Source: Candidatus Omnitrophota bacterium
GTDB taxonomy: Bacteria; Omnitrophota; Omnitrophia; Omnitrophales; Aquincolibacteriaceae
Direction of reading: 5' to 3'
Assembly (NCBI GenBank): GCA_903820505.1
Contig: CAIJHQ010000017.1
Location: 1 to 64,000 of the forward strand
Length of the DNA stretch: 64,000 nt
In this document: positions 33,194-42,607 of the stretch, in pieces
Position numbering within the stretch: position 1 is the stretch's first letter
How the letters are laid out: each line of letters opens with the position of its first letter
Program-made: the position numbers and the translations under genes
The notes under the pieces: generated by a model
The model's database searches: none
Told to the model about the DNA's origin: nothing
Seen by the model: only the letters and a program-made list of their open reading frames with translations

Positions 33194-34189
33194 CTAGTGG
33201 ATGCCCAGGAGACGGCAGAGTTCCGAGGGTGTTCTGACGATAAAGTCGGGGTGGGTTGTTTCGATCTCTTTGATGGCCAGGAAGGGATTGGCGGCCAACA
33301 TGGGAAAAGCGGCGGAACGGATATTGATCGTGGATTTGGCGCGGTTCGCCGACAGGACATCGTCGGGAAGGTCTCCCACATAGAGGAATCTTTTTTTTGC
33401 GCCGAGAGCGTGAGCGGTCTTGATAAGGGAGAACGGATGGGGTTTGCGAAGGGATTCCTTTTTCTCCCGTTCTTCTTTTTTGACGTCATCCATGGTCGTC
33501 ATCCCGTCGAAAAGTTCCGCGATCCCGAAAGCCCTCAAGGCGTGTAAAGCCTCGTAGAGGGAGCGGCCCGTCGCGATCCCCAGCTTCAGCCCGTGGGCCT
33601 TCATCTTCTGGAGGACGGGTTTTTTGAAAACGAGCTTTTCGCGGTAGATCAGCCCGCGTTTTTTCCAATAACGCATCTTGTTTTGGGTGAGCCGCGGAAA
33701 AAGGTCCTTGCCGAGATAGATCTCCTGGAAGATGCGGGCCACTTTTTCGATCGTCACGGTCGTCGGGCGGCCGAAAAGGGCGGTGATTCCCGAGACCCGG
33801 AGGGGCCTCTCCTTGATCGTTTTGGCGAATTTTTCGACATTTACCACTTTCTTGAGAGCTTCGATCGTCCGGTTGCCGACGGGCAGGGACAGAAGATAGA
33901 CCAGAAAGCCGTAACAGCAGTCCCAGTCGTCATTGAAACCGCCGAGGAGCTTGAACTGGTCCACGTCCTCGGGGGTCAGAAGGCCAGGGAATTTCCCGGT
34001 TGCCGCGCGGCTGAAAAAAGGGACCGGACCGTGTGTTAAATAAAGTTCCACGGTCTCGCGGATGGCTTCCAGATAGGAATGGCGGGTATCGACCAGGACA
34101 TTGTCAATGTCGAAAATAACGGCGTCGAATTCGTTTTTTTTGCGCGCGGGATCTTGCTTTTTGGGTTTCGGGTGAGCCTTCGATTTCAT
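33194..34189 (-). CDS. HAD-superfamily hydrolase, TIGR01548-like
   Basis: 331 residues. Motif I is VIFDIDNVLVDTRHSYLEAI (Asp nucleophile), motif II IATGRS, motif III K in LRKPHPFSL and motif IV VGDLPDDVLSANRA. The DIDNVLVDTRxSY start with the following long cap domain (residues about 45-200) resembles TIGR01548, often linked to histidinol phosphate, but no his gene is near. Probably a phosphatase. The promoter predicts a leaderless mRNA. Convergent with the Lpt permease gene. Confidence 0.75.
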   Translation of the reverse strand: MKSKAHPKPKKQDPARKKNEFDAVIFDIDNVLVDTRHSYLEAIRETVELYLTHGPVPFFSRAATGKFPGLLTPEDVDQFKLLGGFNDDWDCCYGFLVYLLSLPVGNRTIEALKKVVNVEKFAKTIKERPLRVSGITALFGRPTTVTIEKVARIFQEIYLGKDLFPRLTQNKMRYWKKRGLIYREKLVFKKPVLQKMKAHGLKLGIATGRSLYEALHALRAFGIAELFDGMTTMDDVKKEEREKKESLRKPHPFSLIKTAHALGAKKRFLYVGDLPDDVLSANRAKSTINIRSAAFPMLAANPFLAIKEIETTHPDFIVRTPSELCRLLGIH

Positions 34190-34195
34190 GAGTTC

Positions 34196-34223
34196 AGTGT
34201 ACGCACTTCATGGGGTTCTGTAA
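34196..34223 (-). promoter_or_regulatory. Promoter of the HAD gene, leaderless
   Basis: Minus strand TTACAG, 16-nt spacer, TACACT, then 6 nt to the ATG at 34189. Confidence 0.5.
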
Positions 34224-34263
34224 AGGATGAATTGGGCCGGGATCCGTGCGAGGGCGACCGCAC

Positions 34264-34291
34264 TTGTGTACTCTGATAATGCTGTGATAAT
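34264..34291 (+). promoter_or_regulatory. Promoter of tRNA(CAU)/tilS
   Basis: TTGTGT, 16-nt spacer, GATAAT (34286-34291) with an upstream TG (extended -10). Confidence 0.5.
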
Positions 34292-34305
34292 ATAGCGCTC
34301 CTTTT

Positions 34306-34327
34306 GCGGGTTTCCCCGCGGTTTTTT
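34306..34327 (+). terminator. Hairpin with T-run in the tRNA leader
   Basis: GCGGG/CCCGC stem (34306-34310/34315-34319) then GG and TTTTTT (34322-34327). It lies between the promoter and the tRNA gene, so it could be an attenuator or end a short RNA. Confidence 0.4.
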
Positions 34328-34388
34328 CGGCGGGGAAAAGGGAATATCTTCCGGAAATTCATCCGGTTTTAGGGAATTTGATTTTCAT

Positions 34389-34462
34389 GCCGGGGTAGCT
34401 CAGTTGGCTAGAGCGAGGGACTCATAAGCCCTAGGTCGCCAGTTCAATCCTGGCCCCCGGCA
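34389..34462 (+). tRNA. tRNA with CAU anticodon (Met, or Ile2 for lysidine)
   Basis: 74-nt cloverleaf: acceptor GCCGGGG/CCCCGGC with discriminator A, D-arm GCTC/GAGC, anticodon loop CTCATAA, T-arm GCCAG-TTCAATC-CTGGC. No CCA is encoded. The anticodon stem has an A-G mismatch next to the loop. It is not an initiator, since the three G-C pairs are missing. Either elongator Met or the Ile2 substrate of TilS, whose gene is next. G4-C69/G5-C68 is not the C4-C5 pattern known from E. coli tRNA-Ile2, so Met is a little more likely. Confidence 0.93.
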
Positions 34463-34522
34463 GTTTTTGTCCGACATCAGGAACGGGACGGCGGTCTTTT
34501 TTCACTTCCGGGGCCATTTTCC

Positions 34523-35530
34523 ATGGCGCGCGATCTTACGGCGCTCTTCGAAGAACATCTTGAGCGCAAAAAATTTTTCAAACCTCACGATCAGATCCTC
34601 ATCGCCTGTTCCGGCGGGCCGGATTCCGTGGCGCTGTTCCACCTTCTGGAAAAGATCGCCCCGCGATATGCCTGGAAGCTTGGGGTGCTTCATTTCAATC
34701 ACCAACTGCGTCCCAAGGACGCGAAGCGGGACGAAATTTTCGTCAAGAAACTGGCGCGAAGATTTGGGGTTCCTTTTTATCACGGGAAGGGGAACGTCAA
34801 AAAAGAAGCGAAAAAGGAAAAGAGCTCGGTCGAGGAGGCCGCGCGAAAATTGCGTTACGGATTTTTTTTAAGGATCGCCCGCCAAAAGAAATATTCCAAG
34901 ATCGTTTTTGCCCACACTCAGGATGACCAGGCCGAGACCGTGCTCATGAGGATCCTGCAGGGGACAGGATTGCGCGGGCTTTCAGGGATCCGCGAAAAGG
35001 TCTTCCGCGGTCCCATCTTGCTGGTCCGCCCCGTGCTTCCGTTCACCAAGAAAGAATTGCTGTCTTATCTCGAAAAGTATTCCATCTCGTTCCGCACGGA
35101 CAAGAGCAACGAGTCCCTCCATTTTTTGCGCAACCGTATCCGCATGAAATTGATCCCGAGCCTCCGGCGTGATTACAACCCGCGGCTCGTGGAAGCGTTG
35201 TCGCGGATCCCGGCCATTGTCACCGAGGAGAACGATCTTTTTTCCGAGCTCGAAAAACTGGCTTGGCGCAAAGTCCTCAAGCGGCGCACCGGCCGGAAAG
35301 TGGAATTTCGGCGCCATGTTTTTTTGAAGCTGCCGGCGGCGCTTCAGTTCCGGATGGTCGAAAAGGCCCTCAAGGAGCTTCACCCGCAAAGCGGACTTTC
35401 ATTTGACGCGTGGGAGAGGCTTCGCCGCGGACTGAGCCGTCCGCGGAATTGTTTCTCGCTGCCCAAGGATATTGACCTTGCGCTAACTTCAAAAAACATA
35501 ACGCTTTATAAGAAAAAAAGGCCGGGTTAA
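34523..35530 (+). CDS. tilS: tRNA(Ile)-lysidine synthetase
   Basis: 335 residues. PP-loop ATPase motif ILIACSGGPDSVALFHLL (about 27-44). The HNHQLR, HTQDDQAETVLMR and FRTDKSNES regions match the catalytic domain. The C-terminal domain is shorter than in E. coli TilS. It converts C34 of tRNA-Ile(CAU) to lysidine so that AUA is read as Ile. It sits 60 bp after a tRNA(CAU). No clear Shine-Dalgarno before the ATG. Confidence 0.93.
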   Translation: MARDLTALFEEHLERKKFFKPHDQILIACSGGPDSVALFHLLEKIAPRYAWKLGVLHFNHQLRPKDAKRDEIFVKKLARRFGVPFYHGKGNVKKEAKKEKSSVEEAARKLRYGFFLRIARQKKYSKIVFAHTQDDQAETVLMRILQGTGLRGLSGIREKVFRGPILLVRPVLPFTKKELLSYLEKYSISFRTDKSNESLHFLRNRIRMKLIPSLRRDYNPRLVEALSRIPAIVTEENDLFSELEKLAWRKVLKRRTGRKVEFRRHVFLKLPAALQFRMVEKALKELHPQSGLSFDAWERLRRGLSRPRNCFSLPKDIDLALTSKNITLYKKKRPG

Positions 35531-35536
35531 TCCGAT

Positions 35537-35565
35537 TTGATATCTTTCGGAGCGCGTGCTAGACT
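35537..35565 (+). promoter_or_regulatory. Promoter of ftsH
   Basis: TTGATA, 17-nt spacer, TAGACT (35560-35565), followed by about 75 bases of leader to ATG 35646. Confidence 0.6.
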
Positions 35566-35645
35566 ACGGCTCGTTTTGCCCACGGAAAAACGAATTAGTA
35601 CAAGTTTTCGGAAGTGGTAGAAGAGAACTTTTGGAGCGGACATTC

Positions 35646-37607
35646 ATGGCCAAGATCTCGAACGGAGCGAATAATCTGAAGCGGAACACCCCGCGTCCCA
35701 AAATGGGGCCGAACGTTCCGAAAAAAGGTCCGACCGGGGACCCGGAACGACGGAGACTGGTGGCGCTTTTTCTTGTGCCTCTTTCCATCTTCATCCTTCT
35801 GCAGATCTTCGTCTTCCCGAATTTCGAGCTCAAAGAACTTAATTATTCGGAATTTTACCGTATTCTTTTGCGCAACCCGGAAGCCGGGGAGATCATTTCC
35901 TGCGAACTGGTGGACGATGTCGTCCGCGGCAAGATGGTCACGGGATCTTTTTTCCAGGTCCACATTCCGCCCAATGACCCCGAGATCATCCCGCTCCTGC
36001 GCAAGAACGTCACGAATTTCGCGGTCAATCCGCCGCAGGTGTTCTGGCGCCAGTTGATCGCCGGGATCATTCCGACGCTCCTGCTGATCGGTTTTTTCTG
36101 GTTCTTCGTGTATCGCGGGGTCCAGCAGGGCAGCGGCAAGGTCTTTTCGTTCGGGAAATCCCGCGCGAAACTTGCGGACAAGGAAAAAAGTCCGATCACG
36201 TTCAAGGACGTTGCCGGGGTCGAGGAGGCGAAGGAAGAACTTCAGGAGATCATAGAATTCCTTAAAGAGCCGCTCCGGTTCCAGAAATTGGGCGGACGGA
36301 TCCCGAAGGGCGTGCTTCTCATGGGACCTCCGGGGACCGGGAAGACGCTCCTCGCGAAAGCGGTGGCGGGAGAGGCCGAGGTGCCTTTTTTCTCGATTAG
36401 CGGATCGGATTTCGTGGAAATGTTCGTGGGCGTCGGCGCGGCCCGGGTGCGGGACCTTTTTGAGCAGGCGAAAAAGGCCGCCAAGGCGGGAGGCCGCGGG
36501 GCCATTATTTTTATCGACGAGATCGATGCCGTGGGCCGTCAGCGTTTCGCCGGGATCGGCGGCGGCCATGACGAGCGGGAGCAGACTTTGAACGCGCTTT
36601 TGGTGGAAATGGACGGGTTTGATACGAACGCGGGCGTCATCCTGATCGCTTCGACGAACCGGCCGGACGTTTTGGATCCCGCGCTGCTGAGGCCGGGACG
36701 TTTTGACCGCCAAGTGGTGCTCGAACGGCCGGACATCAAGGGCCGGGAAGAAATTTTGAAGGTGCACGCGCGGGAAGTCAAGTTGGCGCCCGATGTGGAC
36801 CTCGGGAAACTGGCGCGCCAAACGCCGGGATTTTCCGGCGCGGACCTGGCCAATCTGGTGAATGAAGGAGCTCTTTTGGGCGCGCGCCGCAAAAAAGAAT
36901 CCGTGGGCCAGCAGGAACTTGCGGAGTCGATCGAACGCGTGATGATCGGCCCGGAACGCAAGAGCCGTGTCATTTCGAAAAATGAGAAAAAGATCAAAGC
37001 GGTCCATGAATCGGGCCACGCATTGATCGCACTGTTGGTCCCCGGCGCGGATCCGGTGCATAAGATCTCCATCATCCCGCGCGGCTACGGGGTCGGCGGT
37101 TATACGCTGCAGGTGCCGGACGAGGATCGCAACTTGATCACAAAGACCGAGATCCTGGGGCGGATCACCGTGCTGCTGGGCGGCCGGGTGGCCGAGGAAC
37201 TTTACTTCAAAGAGATCAGCTCCGGGGCTTCGGACGATCTTGAGAAAGCGACCCATTACGCGCAGGCCATGGTCTGCGAGCTCGGGATGAGCGAAAAGCT
37301 CGGCCATCTGACTTTCGGGAAAAAGGACCGCCAGGTCTTTTTGGGCCGCGACCTGATGCGCGAAAAAGATTATTCGGAGCAGACCGCGGTCCTGATCGAC
37401 GGGGAGGTCCGCCGCATCGTGGACGAATGTTACGTGCGGGCGAACGAAATTTTGAAGCAGAACATGGAAAAGCTGACGAACCTTTCTGACGTTCTTTTGG
37501 AAAAGGAAGTGATCGAGGCCGAGGAGATCAAGAGGATCACCGGCATTGCGGGGGTAGATCCCGAAAGAACGAACGCTTTTCCGGAAGGCGAGAAACCCAT
37601 CGCGTGA
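35646..37607 (+). CDS. ftsH: ATP-dependent zinc metalloprotease FtsH
   Basis: 653 residues from ATG 35646, chosen because GGAG is 9 nt upstream; an open frame extends 30 codons further but lacks support. Two transmembrane helices (about 38-57 and 137-156) flank a periplasmic domain. AAA domain with Walker A GPPGTGKT (227-234), DEID (291-294) and GRFDRQ; zinc site HESGH (454-458). It degrades membrane and short-lived cytoplasmic proteins. The stop overlaps the folP start as GTGA. Confidence 0.95.
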   Translation: MAKISNGANNLKRNTPRPKMGPNVPKKGPTGDPERRRLVALFLVPLSIFILLQIFVFPNFELKELNYSEFYRILLRNPEAGEIISCELVDDVVRGKMVTGSFFQVHIPPNDPEIIPLLRKNVTNFAVNPPQVFWRQLIAGIIPTLLLIGFFWFFVYRGVQQGSGKVFSFGKSRAKLADKEKSPITFKDVAGVEEAKEELQEIIEFLKEPLRFQKLGGRIPKGVLLMGPPGTGKTLLAKAVAGEAEVPFFSISGSDFVEMFVGVGAARVRDLFEQAKKAAKAGGRGAIIFIDEIDAVGRQRFAGIGGGHDEREQTLNALLVEMDGFDTNAGVILIASTNRPDVLDPALLRPGRFDRQVVLERPDIKGREEILKVHAREVKLAPDVDLGKLARQTPGFSGADLANLVNEGALLGARRKKESVGQQELAESIERVMIGPERKSRVISKNEKKIKAVHESGHALIALLVPGADPVHKISIIPRGYGVGGYTLQVPDEDRNLITKTEILGRITVLLGGRVAEELYFKEISSGASDDLEKATHYAQAMVCELGMSEKLGHLTFGKKDRQVFLGRDLMREKDYSEQTAVLIDGEVRRIVDECYVRANEILKQNMEKLTNLSDVLLEKEVIEAEEIKRITGIAGVDPERTNAFPEGEKPIA

Positions 37608-38443
37608 TCTGGCGGCTCCGGCACGAAACGATCTCTTTTGAGCGCGCCGTGGTCATGGGCATCCTGAACCTGACGCCGGATTCTTTCTCGGACGGCGGCC
37701 GGTATCTCGATCCCGAAGCCGCTTTGAATCAGGCCGTGAAGCTGGTCGATGAAGGCGCGGACATCCTGGACCTCGGCGCCGAGTCCACGCGCCCCGGCGC
37801 GCAGCCGGTCCCGGAAAAAGAAGAGCTGGAGCGGTTGCTGCCCGTCCTGGAGAAGATCCGAGAAAAGTTGACCGTTCCCGTTTCGATCGATACGACCAAG
37901 CCCGGAGTCGCCCGGAAATGTCTGGAAGCCGGCGCCGCGATCATCAATGATGTGAGCGGCCTGAAACGGTCCGGCGTCGAAATGGCCTGGGTCATCAAAG
38001 AATTCGAGGCCGGCCTGATCCTGATGCACAGCCGCGGCACGCCGGAGAACATGCAGACCCTGACGGAATATTCCGATGTCGTCGCGGAAGTCCTGGCAGA
38101 GCTTCGCGAAAGCGCCGGAACGGCGGCGGCGGCGGGAGTCGAAAAGGAACGGATCGTGATCGATCCGGGTCTCGGGTTCGCGAAAACAGTGGATCAGAAC
38201 CTGGAGATCCTGAGGCAGCTGAAGAGGTTCTGCGAGCCCGGCTTTCCGGTCATGATCGGACCTTCACGGAAATCTTTTATCGGGCAGGTGACGGGCCGTA
38301 AGACGCGGGGGCGGGAGTTCGGGACGGCCGCGTGCGTGACCGCGGCGGTATTGCAGGGGGCCAAGATCGTGCGGGTCCATGAAGTGAAAGGGATGCGAGA
38401 CGTTATTCTGATGGCGGAGGCCATAAAAGGTTCATCGCATTAG
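37604..38443 (+). CDS. folP: Dihydropteroate synthase
   Basis: 279 residues from GTG 37604 in a 4-bp overlap with ftsH. Signatures MGILNLTPDSFSDGG, DLGAESTRPGA, SIDTTKPGVA, IINDVSGL and the C-terminal GPSRKSF. It joins the pterin product to p-aminobenzoate in folate synthesis. FolB at 11821 supplies an earlier step. The ftsH-folP order is common in bacteria. Confidence 0.95.
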   Translation: MIWRLRHETISFERAVVMGILNLTPDSFSDGGRYLDPEAALNQAVKLVDEGADILDLGAESTRPGAQPVPEKEELERLLPVLEKIREKLTVPVSIDTTKPGVARKCLEAGAAIINDVSGLKRSGVEMAWVIKEFEAGLILMHSRGTPENMQTLTEYSDVVAEVLAELRESAGTAAAAGVEKERIVIDPGLGFAKTVDQNLEILRQLKRFCEPGFPVMIGPSRKSFIGQVTGRKTRGREFGTAACVTAAVLQGAKIVRVHEVKGMRDVILMAEAIKGSSH

Positions 38444-38460
38444 TATTAAAAATATGTTTT

Positions 38461-38466
38461 TATAAT
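38461..38466 (+). promoter_or_regulatory. -10 box before yebC
   Basis: TATAAT in an A+T-rich stretch (38444-38480), with the -35 (CATTAG) weak. 43 bases of leader to the ATG at 38510. Confidence 0.35.
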
Positions 38467-38509
38467 CCATCAACTTGTTCCATAAGTTAAGACCTTAACG
38501 GGGGCGATT

Positions 38510-39256
38510 ATGTCAGGACATTCCAAGTGGGCGAGTATCAAACATAAAAAAGCCATCGTCGACGCCAAACGCGGTCAGGCCTTTACCAAGGTTATTCGCG
38601 AGATCACGGTAGCGGCAAAGACGGGCGGCGGCGATCCGAACACGAACCCGCGGCTCCGTACGGCCATCCAGGCGGCCAAAGACGCGAACATGCCGTCGGA
38701 CAATATCGATCGCGCGGTCAAGAAAGGCACGGGCGAACTCGAGGGCGTGACCTACGAGGAAGTGGCTTATGAAGGCTACGGACCTCAGGGGACGGCGATC
38801 CTCGTGGCTTGTCTGACCGACAACAAGAACCGGGCGGCTTCCGAGATCCGGAGCCTTTTCAATAAGGGCGGCGGGACGATGGCGGGCGCGGGCTCGGTGG
38901 CATGGATCTTCGAGAAAAAAGGTTTCATTGTCGTTCTGAAAAGCGCGATCAGCGAGGACGCGTTGATGGAGATCGTGCTCGGGGCCGGGGCGGAAGACAT
39001 GACGTCGACGGATACCGCGTACGAAATTACAACCGGTTCGCACGACCTTTGGGCCGTCCGCGAGGCGCTTGAAAAAGCCAAGATCAAGATGGAAAGCGCA
39101 ACGCTTACCATGATCCCCAAGAATCTCGTGGCTGTGAGTGTCGACAGCGGCCGTTCGGTCCTGAAACTCATTGAAGCCCTCGAAGAGCATGACGACGTTC
39201 AGAACGTCTACGCGAACGCGGACATTCCGGAAGAGGTCATTAAGGAACTTGCGTGA
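38510..39256 (+). CDS. yebC: YebC/PmpR-family protein
   Basis: 248 residues, full length. The conserved start MSGHSKWASIKHKK and GPQGTAILVACLTDNKNRA are unmistakable. The family includes DNA-binding regulators and factors that relieve ribosome stalling; which role applies cannot be told from sequence. It precedes the ruvC-ruvA-ruvB genes, a very common arrangement. Confidence 0.95.
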   Translation: MSGHSKWASIKHKKAIVDAKRGQAFTKVIREITVAAKTGGGDPNTNPRLRTAIQAAKDANMPSDNIDRAVKKGTGELEGVTYEEVAYEGYGPQGTAILVACLTDNKNRAASEIRSLFNKGGGTMAGAGSVAWIFEKKGFIVVLKSAISEDALMEIVLGAGAEDMTSTDTAYEITTGSHDLWAVREALEKAKIKMESATLTMIPKNLVAVSVDSGRSVLKLIEALEEHDDVQNVYANADIPEEVIKELA

Positions 39257-39341
39257 TCGAAAGAGCTTGTTCTCTCCCGGAGAGAGACGGGGAAGGATCC
39301 GCGAACTTAAGATCCGTACCCTTTGTTTTTAGGAGGAACGA

Positions 39342-39833
39342 ATGCGCGTTTTAGGCGTTGACCCCGGGACCCACCGCACGGGCATCGGTATCCTCGAGGC
39401 CGATGGACAGAAGTACAAAGTGATCCATTTCGAGACCCTCCGCGCGAATTCCAAAGATCCCATTGCTGCCCGATTGCTGACGATCTTTGAAGCGCTCCAG
39501 GCCGTGATTGAAAAATTCGGACCTTCGGTCATGGCGCTCGAGACGCTTTTTTTCGCCAAGGACATTCAGGCGGTGGAACGGATCGGCGAGGCGCGCGCCT
39601 GCGCCATGCTCGCGGCTTCAAAACAGGGGATCGACGTGATAGAATACGCCCCGACGGCGGTGAAAAAATCGGTGACCGGCAACGGTCGCGCGGCCAAGGA
39701 GCAGATCCAGTTCATGGTGACACGGCTTCTCGGCCTGAAGAAAAGCCCGGCGCCGGACGCCGCGGACGCGCTCGCGATCGCCATGTGTCACTTGCATAAC
39801 GCGAAGAGAAAGATCCCATGTACTATTACTTGA
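39342..39833 (+). CDS. ruvC: Holliday junction resolvase RuvC
   Basis: 163 residues. RNase H-like fold with catalytic acidic residues in GVDPGTHRTG, MALETLFF and DAADALAIAMCH. It cuts Holliday junctions moved by RuvAB. AGGAGG before the ATG. Overlaps ruvA by 16 bp. Confidence 0.95.
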   Translation: MRVLGVDPGTHRTGIGILEADGQKYKVIHFETLRANSKDPIAARLLTIFEALQAVIEKFGPSVMALETLFFAKDIQAVERIGEARACAMLAASKQGIDVIEYAPTAVKKSVTGNGRAAKEQIQFMVTRLLGLKKSPAPDAADALAIAMCHLHNAKRKIPCTIT

Positions 39834-40420
39834 GCGGAAAAGTCGCGGAAAAAAGTCCCACGGCGGTGGTCCTCGACGTGAACGGCATCGGTTACGAGGT
39901 CCGTATATCGCTCTCGACTTTTTCAGGCGTTCCTTCCCTGGGGGAGACCGTCAAACTTTTCACTCATTTCATCGTCCGCGAGGATCTCCAGGCGCTTTAC
40001 GGTTTCGCCACGGAAGAAGAGCGGGAAGCCTTTAAACTCCTGATCTCGATCTCGGGGATCGGGCCCAAACTCGCGATCACATTGTTGTCCGGCGTGACGC
40101 TTCCCGAATTAAAACGCGCGATCCAGGAACGGGACCTTCCGGCGCTGACGGCGATTTCGGGGATCGGACTCAAGACGGCCGAGCGGGTCGTTGTCGAGCT
40201 CAAGGACAAGATCGGCCGCGCGGAGATCGCGGCGGGCAAGGAGCTCGTTCATGACGCGAATATTTCCGACCAGATGGTCGAAGATTCCGTCGCGGCGCTT
40301 GTTTCGCTCGGCTACACGAAACCGAAAGCCAAGGAAGCGGTCCAGAAAGTCCTGAAGAGCGCGACCGGAAAAAAGATCTCCGTCGAAGAGATCATTCGCG
40401 CGGCATTAAAGCACGTATGA
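39818..40420 (+). CDS. ruvA: Holliday junction DNA helicase subunit RuvA
   Basis: 200 residues. The OB-fold N-terminus ([28 protein letters not shown]) is followed by two helix-hairpin-helix motifs ([10 protein letters not shown] and [13 protein letters not shown]) and the domain III helices that contact RuvB. Binds Holliday junctions as a tetramer. Its reading frame starts within ruvC, so translation is coupled. Confidence 0.95.
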   Translation: MYYYLSGKVAEKSPTAVVLDVNGIGYEVRISLSTFSGVPSLGETVKLFTHFIVREDLQALYGFATEEEREAFKLLISISGIGPKLAITLLSGVTLPELKRAIQERDLPALTAISGIGLKTAERVVVELKDKIGRAEIAAGKELVHDANISDQMVEDSVAALVSLGYTKPKAKEAVQKVLKSATGKKISVEEIIRAALKHV

Positions 40421-40448
40421 CCTTGCGCGGCGCGGTATCAACACAGGA

Positions 40449-41474
40449 ATGAATATGGATGATGATCGATTGACCGACCAGGAACCGAAACCCGAAGAGC
40501 TCGAGCTCGAGGTCACACTGCGGCCCGCCACGCTCGATGAATTCATCGGGCAGACGGCGGTCAAAGAGAACCTGAAGGTATTCATCGACGCCGCCCTGCA
40601 ACGCGGGGAATCGCTCGATCACATGCTTCTTTTCGGGCCTCCGGGTCTCGGCAAGACCACGCTCGCGAACATCGTCGCCACCCGCATGAAAGCCAAGATC
40701 CATCAGATCGCGGGCCCTGTGCTCGAGCGGGCGGGGGACCTGGCCGGCATCCTTACGAACCTGGAAAAAGGCGACGTCCTTTTTATCGATGAGATCCACC
40801 GCATTCCGCACGTGGTGGAGGAATACCTTTACTCGGCGATGGAAGACTATTCGATCGAGATCATGATCGACAAAGGGCCGCACGCGCGCTCGGTGAAAAT
40901 GCAGCTTCCGCGTTTTACGCTGATCGGAGCGACGACGCGCAGCGGCCTGCTCACGGCCCCGCTGCGTTCGCGTTTCGGGATCATTGAGCGGCTGAATTAT
41001 TACGAGGATGAATTCCTGGCCGCGATCGTGAAGCGTTCGGCCAGGCTTCTGGAGATCCCGATCGACGAAAAAGGGGCGTGCGAGATCGCGGGCCGCGCGC
41101 GCGGCACGCCGCGTATCGCGAACCGCTTGCTCCGCCGCGTCCGGGACTACGCCCAGGTCAAGGCGGACGGTTCCATCACCGCGGAGGTCGCGGACCAGGG
41201 GCTCAAGATGCTCGGCGTGGACAAGGAAGGCCTCGACCCGATGGACAAAAGGATCCTGGAATATATCCTGAAGGAATGTAGCGGCGGTCCGGTGGGCGTC
41301 AACAGCCTGGCCGTGGGCGTCGGCGAGGACGCCGAGACCCTCGAAGAGATCTATGAACCGTACCTCATCCAGCGCGGATTCCTGAAGCGCACCGCTTCCG
41401 GCCGCGTGCTCACTGAACGTTCTTACCAGCATTTCGGCGTCAAGCCGCCCGCGAATTCGAAGCAGCTTTTTTAA
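40449..41474 (+). CDS. ruvB: Holliday junction DNA helicase subunit RuvB
   Basis: 341 residues. AAA+ ATPase: Walker [11 protein letters not shown], Walker B FIDEIHR, sensor 1 GATTRSG and arginine finger region PLRSRFG, then the winged-helix C-terminal domain with [16 protein letters not shown]. Drives branch migration. Start could be ATG 40449 or 40455. Follows ruvA by 28 bp. Confidence 0.96.
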   Translation: MNMDDDRLTDQEPKPEELELEVTLRPATLDEFIGQTAVKENLKVFIDAALQRGESLDHMLLFGPPGLGKTTLANIVATRMKAKIHQIAGPVLERAGDLAGILTNLEKGDVLFIDEIHRIPHVVEEYLYSAMEDYSIEIMIDKGPHARSVKMQLPRFTLIGATTRSGLLTAPLRSRFGIIERLNYYEDEFLAAIVKRSARLLEIPIDEKGACEIAGRARGTPRIANRLLRRVRDYAQVKADGSITAEVADQGLKMLGVDKEGLDPMDKRILEYILKECSGGPVGVNSLAVGVGEDAETLEEIYEPYLIQRGFLKRTASGRVLTERSYQHFGVKPPANSKQLF

Positions 41475-41490
41475 AAAAGCGCGCGCTTTT
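41475..41490 (+). terminator. Possible weak terminator after ruvB
   Basis: Perfect palindrome AAAAGCGCGCGCTTTT right after the ruvB stop; the T-run is only four bases. Confidence 0.35.
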
Positions 41491-41565
41491 CTGACCGGTC
41501 CAAAAAAATAGGTGGGCCCCCTTTTTCCCTCATGCTATAGTATGAAAAATCCGGAGGGAAATGTC

Positions 41566-41781
41566 ATGAGCGACTTCGCGAAAACCCTGATCTTTTTCGG
41601 TGTGATCCTTGTCGGCATGGGGATCTTCGCGACCTTTTTTGACAAGATCCCCGGGCTCGGGAAGCTGCCGGGCGATATCTTTATCCGCCGCGGGAGTTTT
41701 ACTTTCTATTTTCCCATCACGACCTGTGTTCTGCTGAGCCTGATCCTCACGCTCGCCTTCACGTTATTCGGGAAAAAATAA
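41566..41781 (+). CDS. DUF2905-type small membrane protein
   Basis: 71 residues from ATG 41566, chosen because GGAGGG is 9-14 nt upstream. Two transmembrane helices flank the conserved GLGKLPGDIFIRRG loop, the hallmark of DUF2905. Function unknown. Ends 2 bp before cdaA, so the two are probably co-transcribed; a TATAGT box lies near 41535. Confidence 0.8.
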   Translation: MSDFAKTLIFFGVILVGMGIFATFFDKIPGLGKLPGDIFIRRGSFTFYFPITTCVLLSLILTLAFTLFGKK

Positions 41782-41782
41782 C

Positions 41783-42607
41783 ATGCTCGGGCTTCTCATC
41801 TCCTTCTGGCGGCCCGTTGTCGAGATCCTGTTCATCTGGGTCCTGATCTATTTCGTGATCCGGCTTTTTCAGGGCACGCGCGCCATGCAGCTGCTCCTGG
41901 GCTTGATCCTTCTGGTCGTCATTTTTCTTGTGGCGAAATTCTTCGAACTCAACAGTATCATCTGGGTGCTTTCGAAGGTCTTCGCGGTCGGCGTTGTTGC
42001 GTTCCTGATCGTTTTCCAGCCGGAGATGCGGCGCGCCCTGGTGCGTCTCGGGACGACGCTCTCGAGCGGTTTTCTTCATTTGGGCGGGACGATCGACGAG
42101 ATCCTCCGCGCCTGCGACCAAATGGCGGGCCGGCGGATGGGTGCGCTGATCGCGATTGAACGGGATGTGACGCTGAAGGATTATATCGAAAGCGGCATGA
42201 TGCTCGACGCGAAAGTGAGCGCGGAGCTCCTTTTGAGCATCTTTGATCCGCACACGCCGACGCATGACGGGGCGGTGATTATTTCCGGCGACCGGATCGC
42301 GTCCTGCGGATCGCTTTTTCCGCTCACCCAGGCGACGGGCCTGCCGCCCTCGATGGGGACGCGGCACCGCGCGGCGCTCGGACTCACGGAAGAATGCGAC
42401 GCGGTCTGCATCGTGGTCTCCGAAGAGACCGGGAATATTTCGATCTCGGTATTCGGAAAATTGACCAAGACGCTGGACCGGGAGGACCTCAAGCAGATCC
42501 TTGAAGGCCTTTTCAAACCGGCGGAGAACAGCAAGAATGTTTTCCAGGAATTCATCGAAAAGAACAAAAAACTTTTCCAATTTCACGGGAAATCCAAGGA
42601 CGCATGA
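41783..42607 (+). CDS. cdaA: Diadenylate cyclase CdaA
   Basis: 274 residues. Three transmembrane helices (about 12-82), then the DAC domain with DGA (162-164) and RHR (194-196), the residues that bind ATP. Makes cyclic di-AMP. CdaR is encoded next in a 4-bp ATGA overlap, and is the known regulator of this enzyme in Gram-positives. Presence of c-di-AMP signalling outside Firmicutes is not rare. Confidence 0.93.
   Translation: MLGLLISFWRPVVEILFIWVLIYFVIRLFQGTRAMQLLLGLILLVVIFLVAKFFELNSIIWVLSKVFAVGVVAFLIVFQPEMRRALVRLGTTLSSGFLHLGGTIDEILRACDQMAGRRMGALIAIERDVTLKDYIESGMMLDAKVSAELLLSIFDPHTPTHDGAVIISGDRIASCGSLFPLTQATGLPPSMGTRHRAALGLTEECDAVCIVVSEETGNISISVFGKLTKTLDREDLKQILEGLFKPAENSKNVFQEFIEKNKKLFQFHGKSKDA

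Noticed and set aside
35595-37307. 570-residue open frame antisense to ftsH, and other long antisense frames (for example 15817-17223, 54849-56420, 62033-63745)
   Set aside because: G+C-rich genes keep the opposite frames open. These have no start signals or recognised domains and lie entirely opposite well-identified genes.
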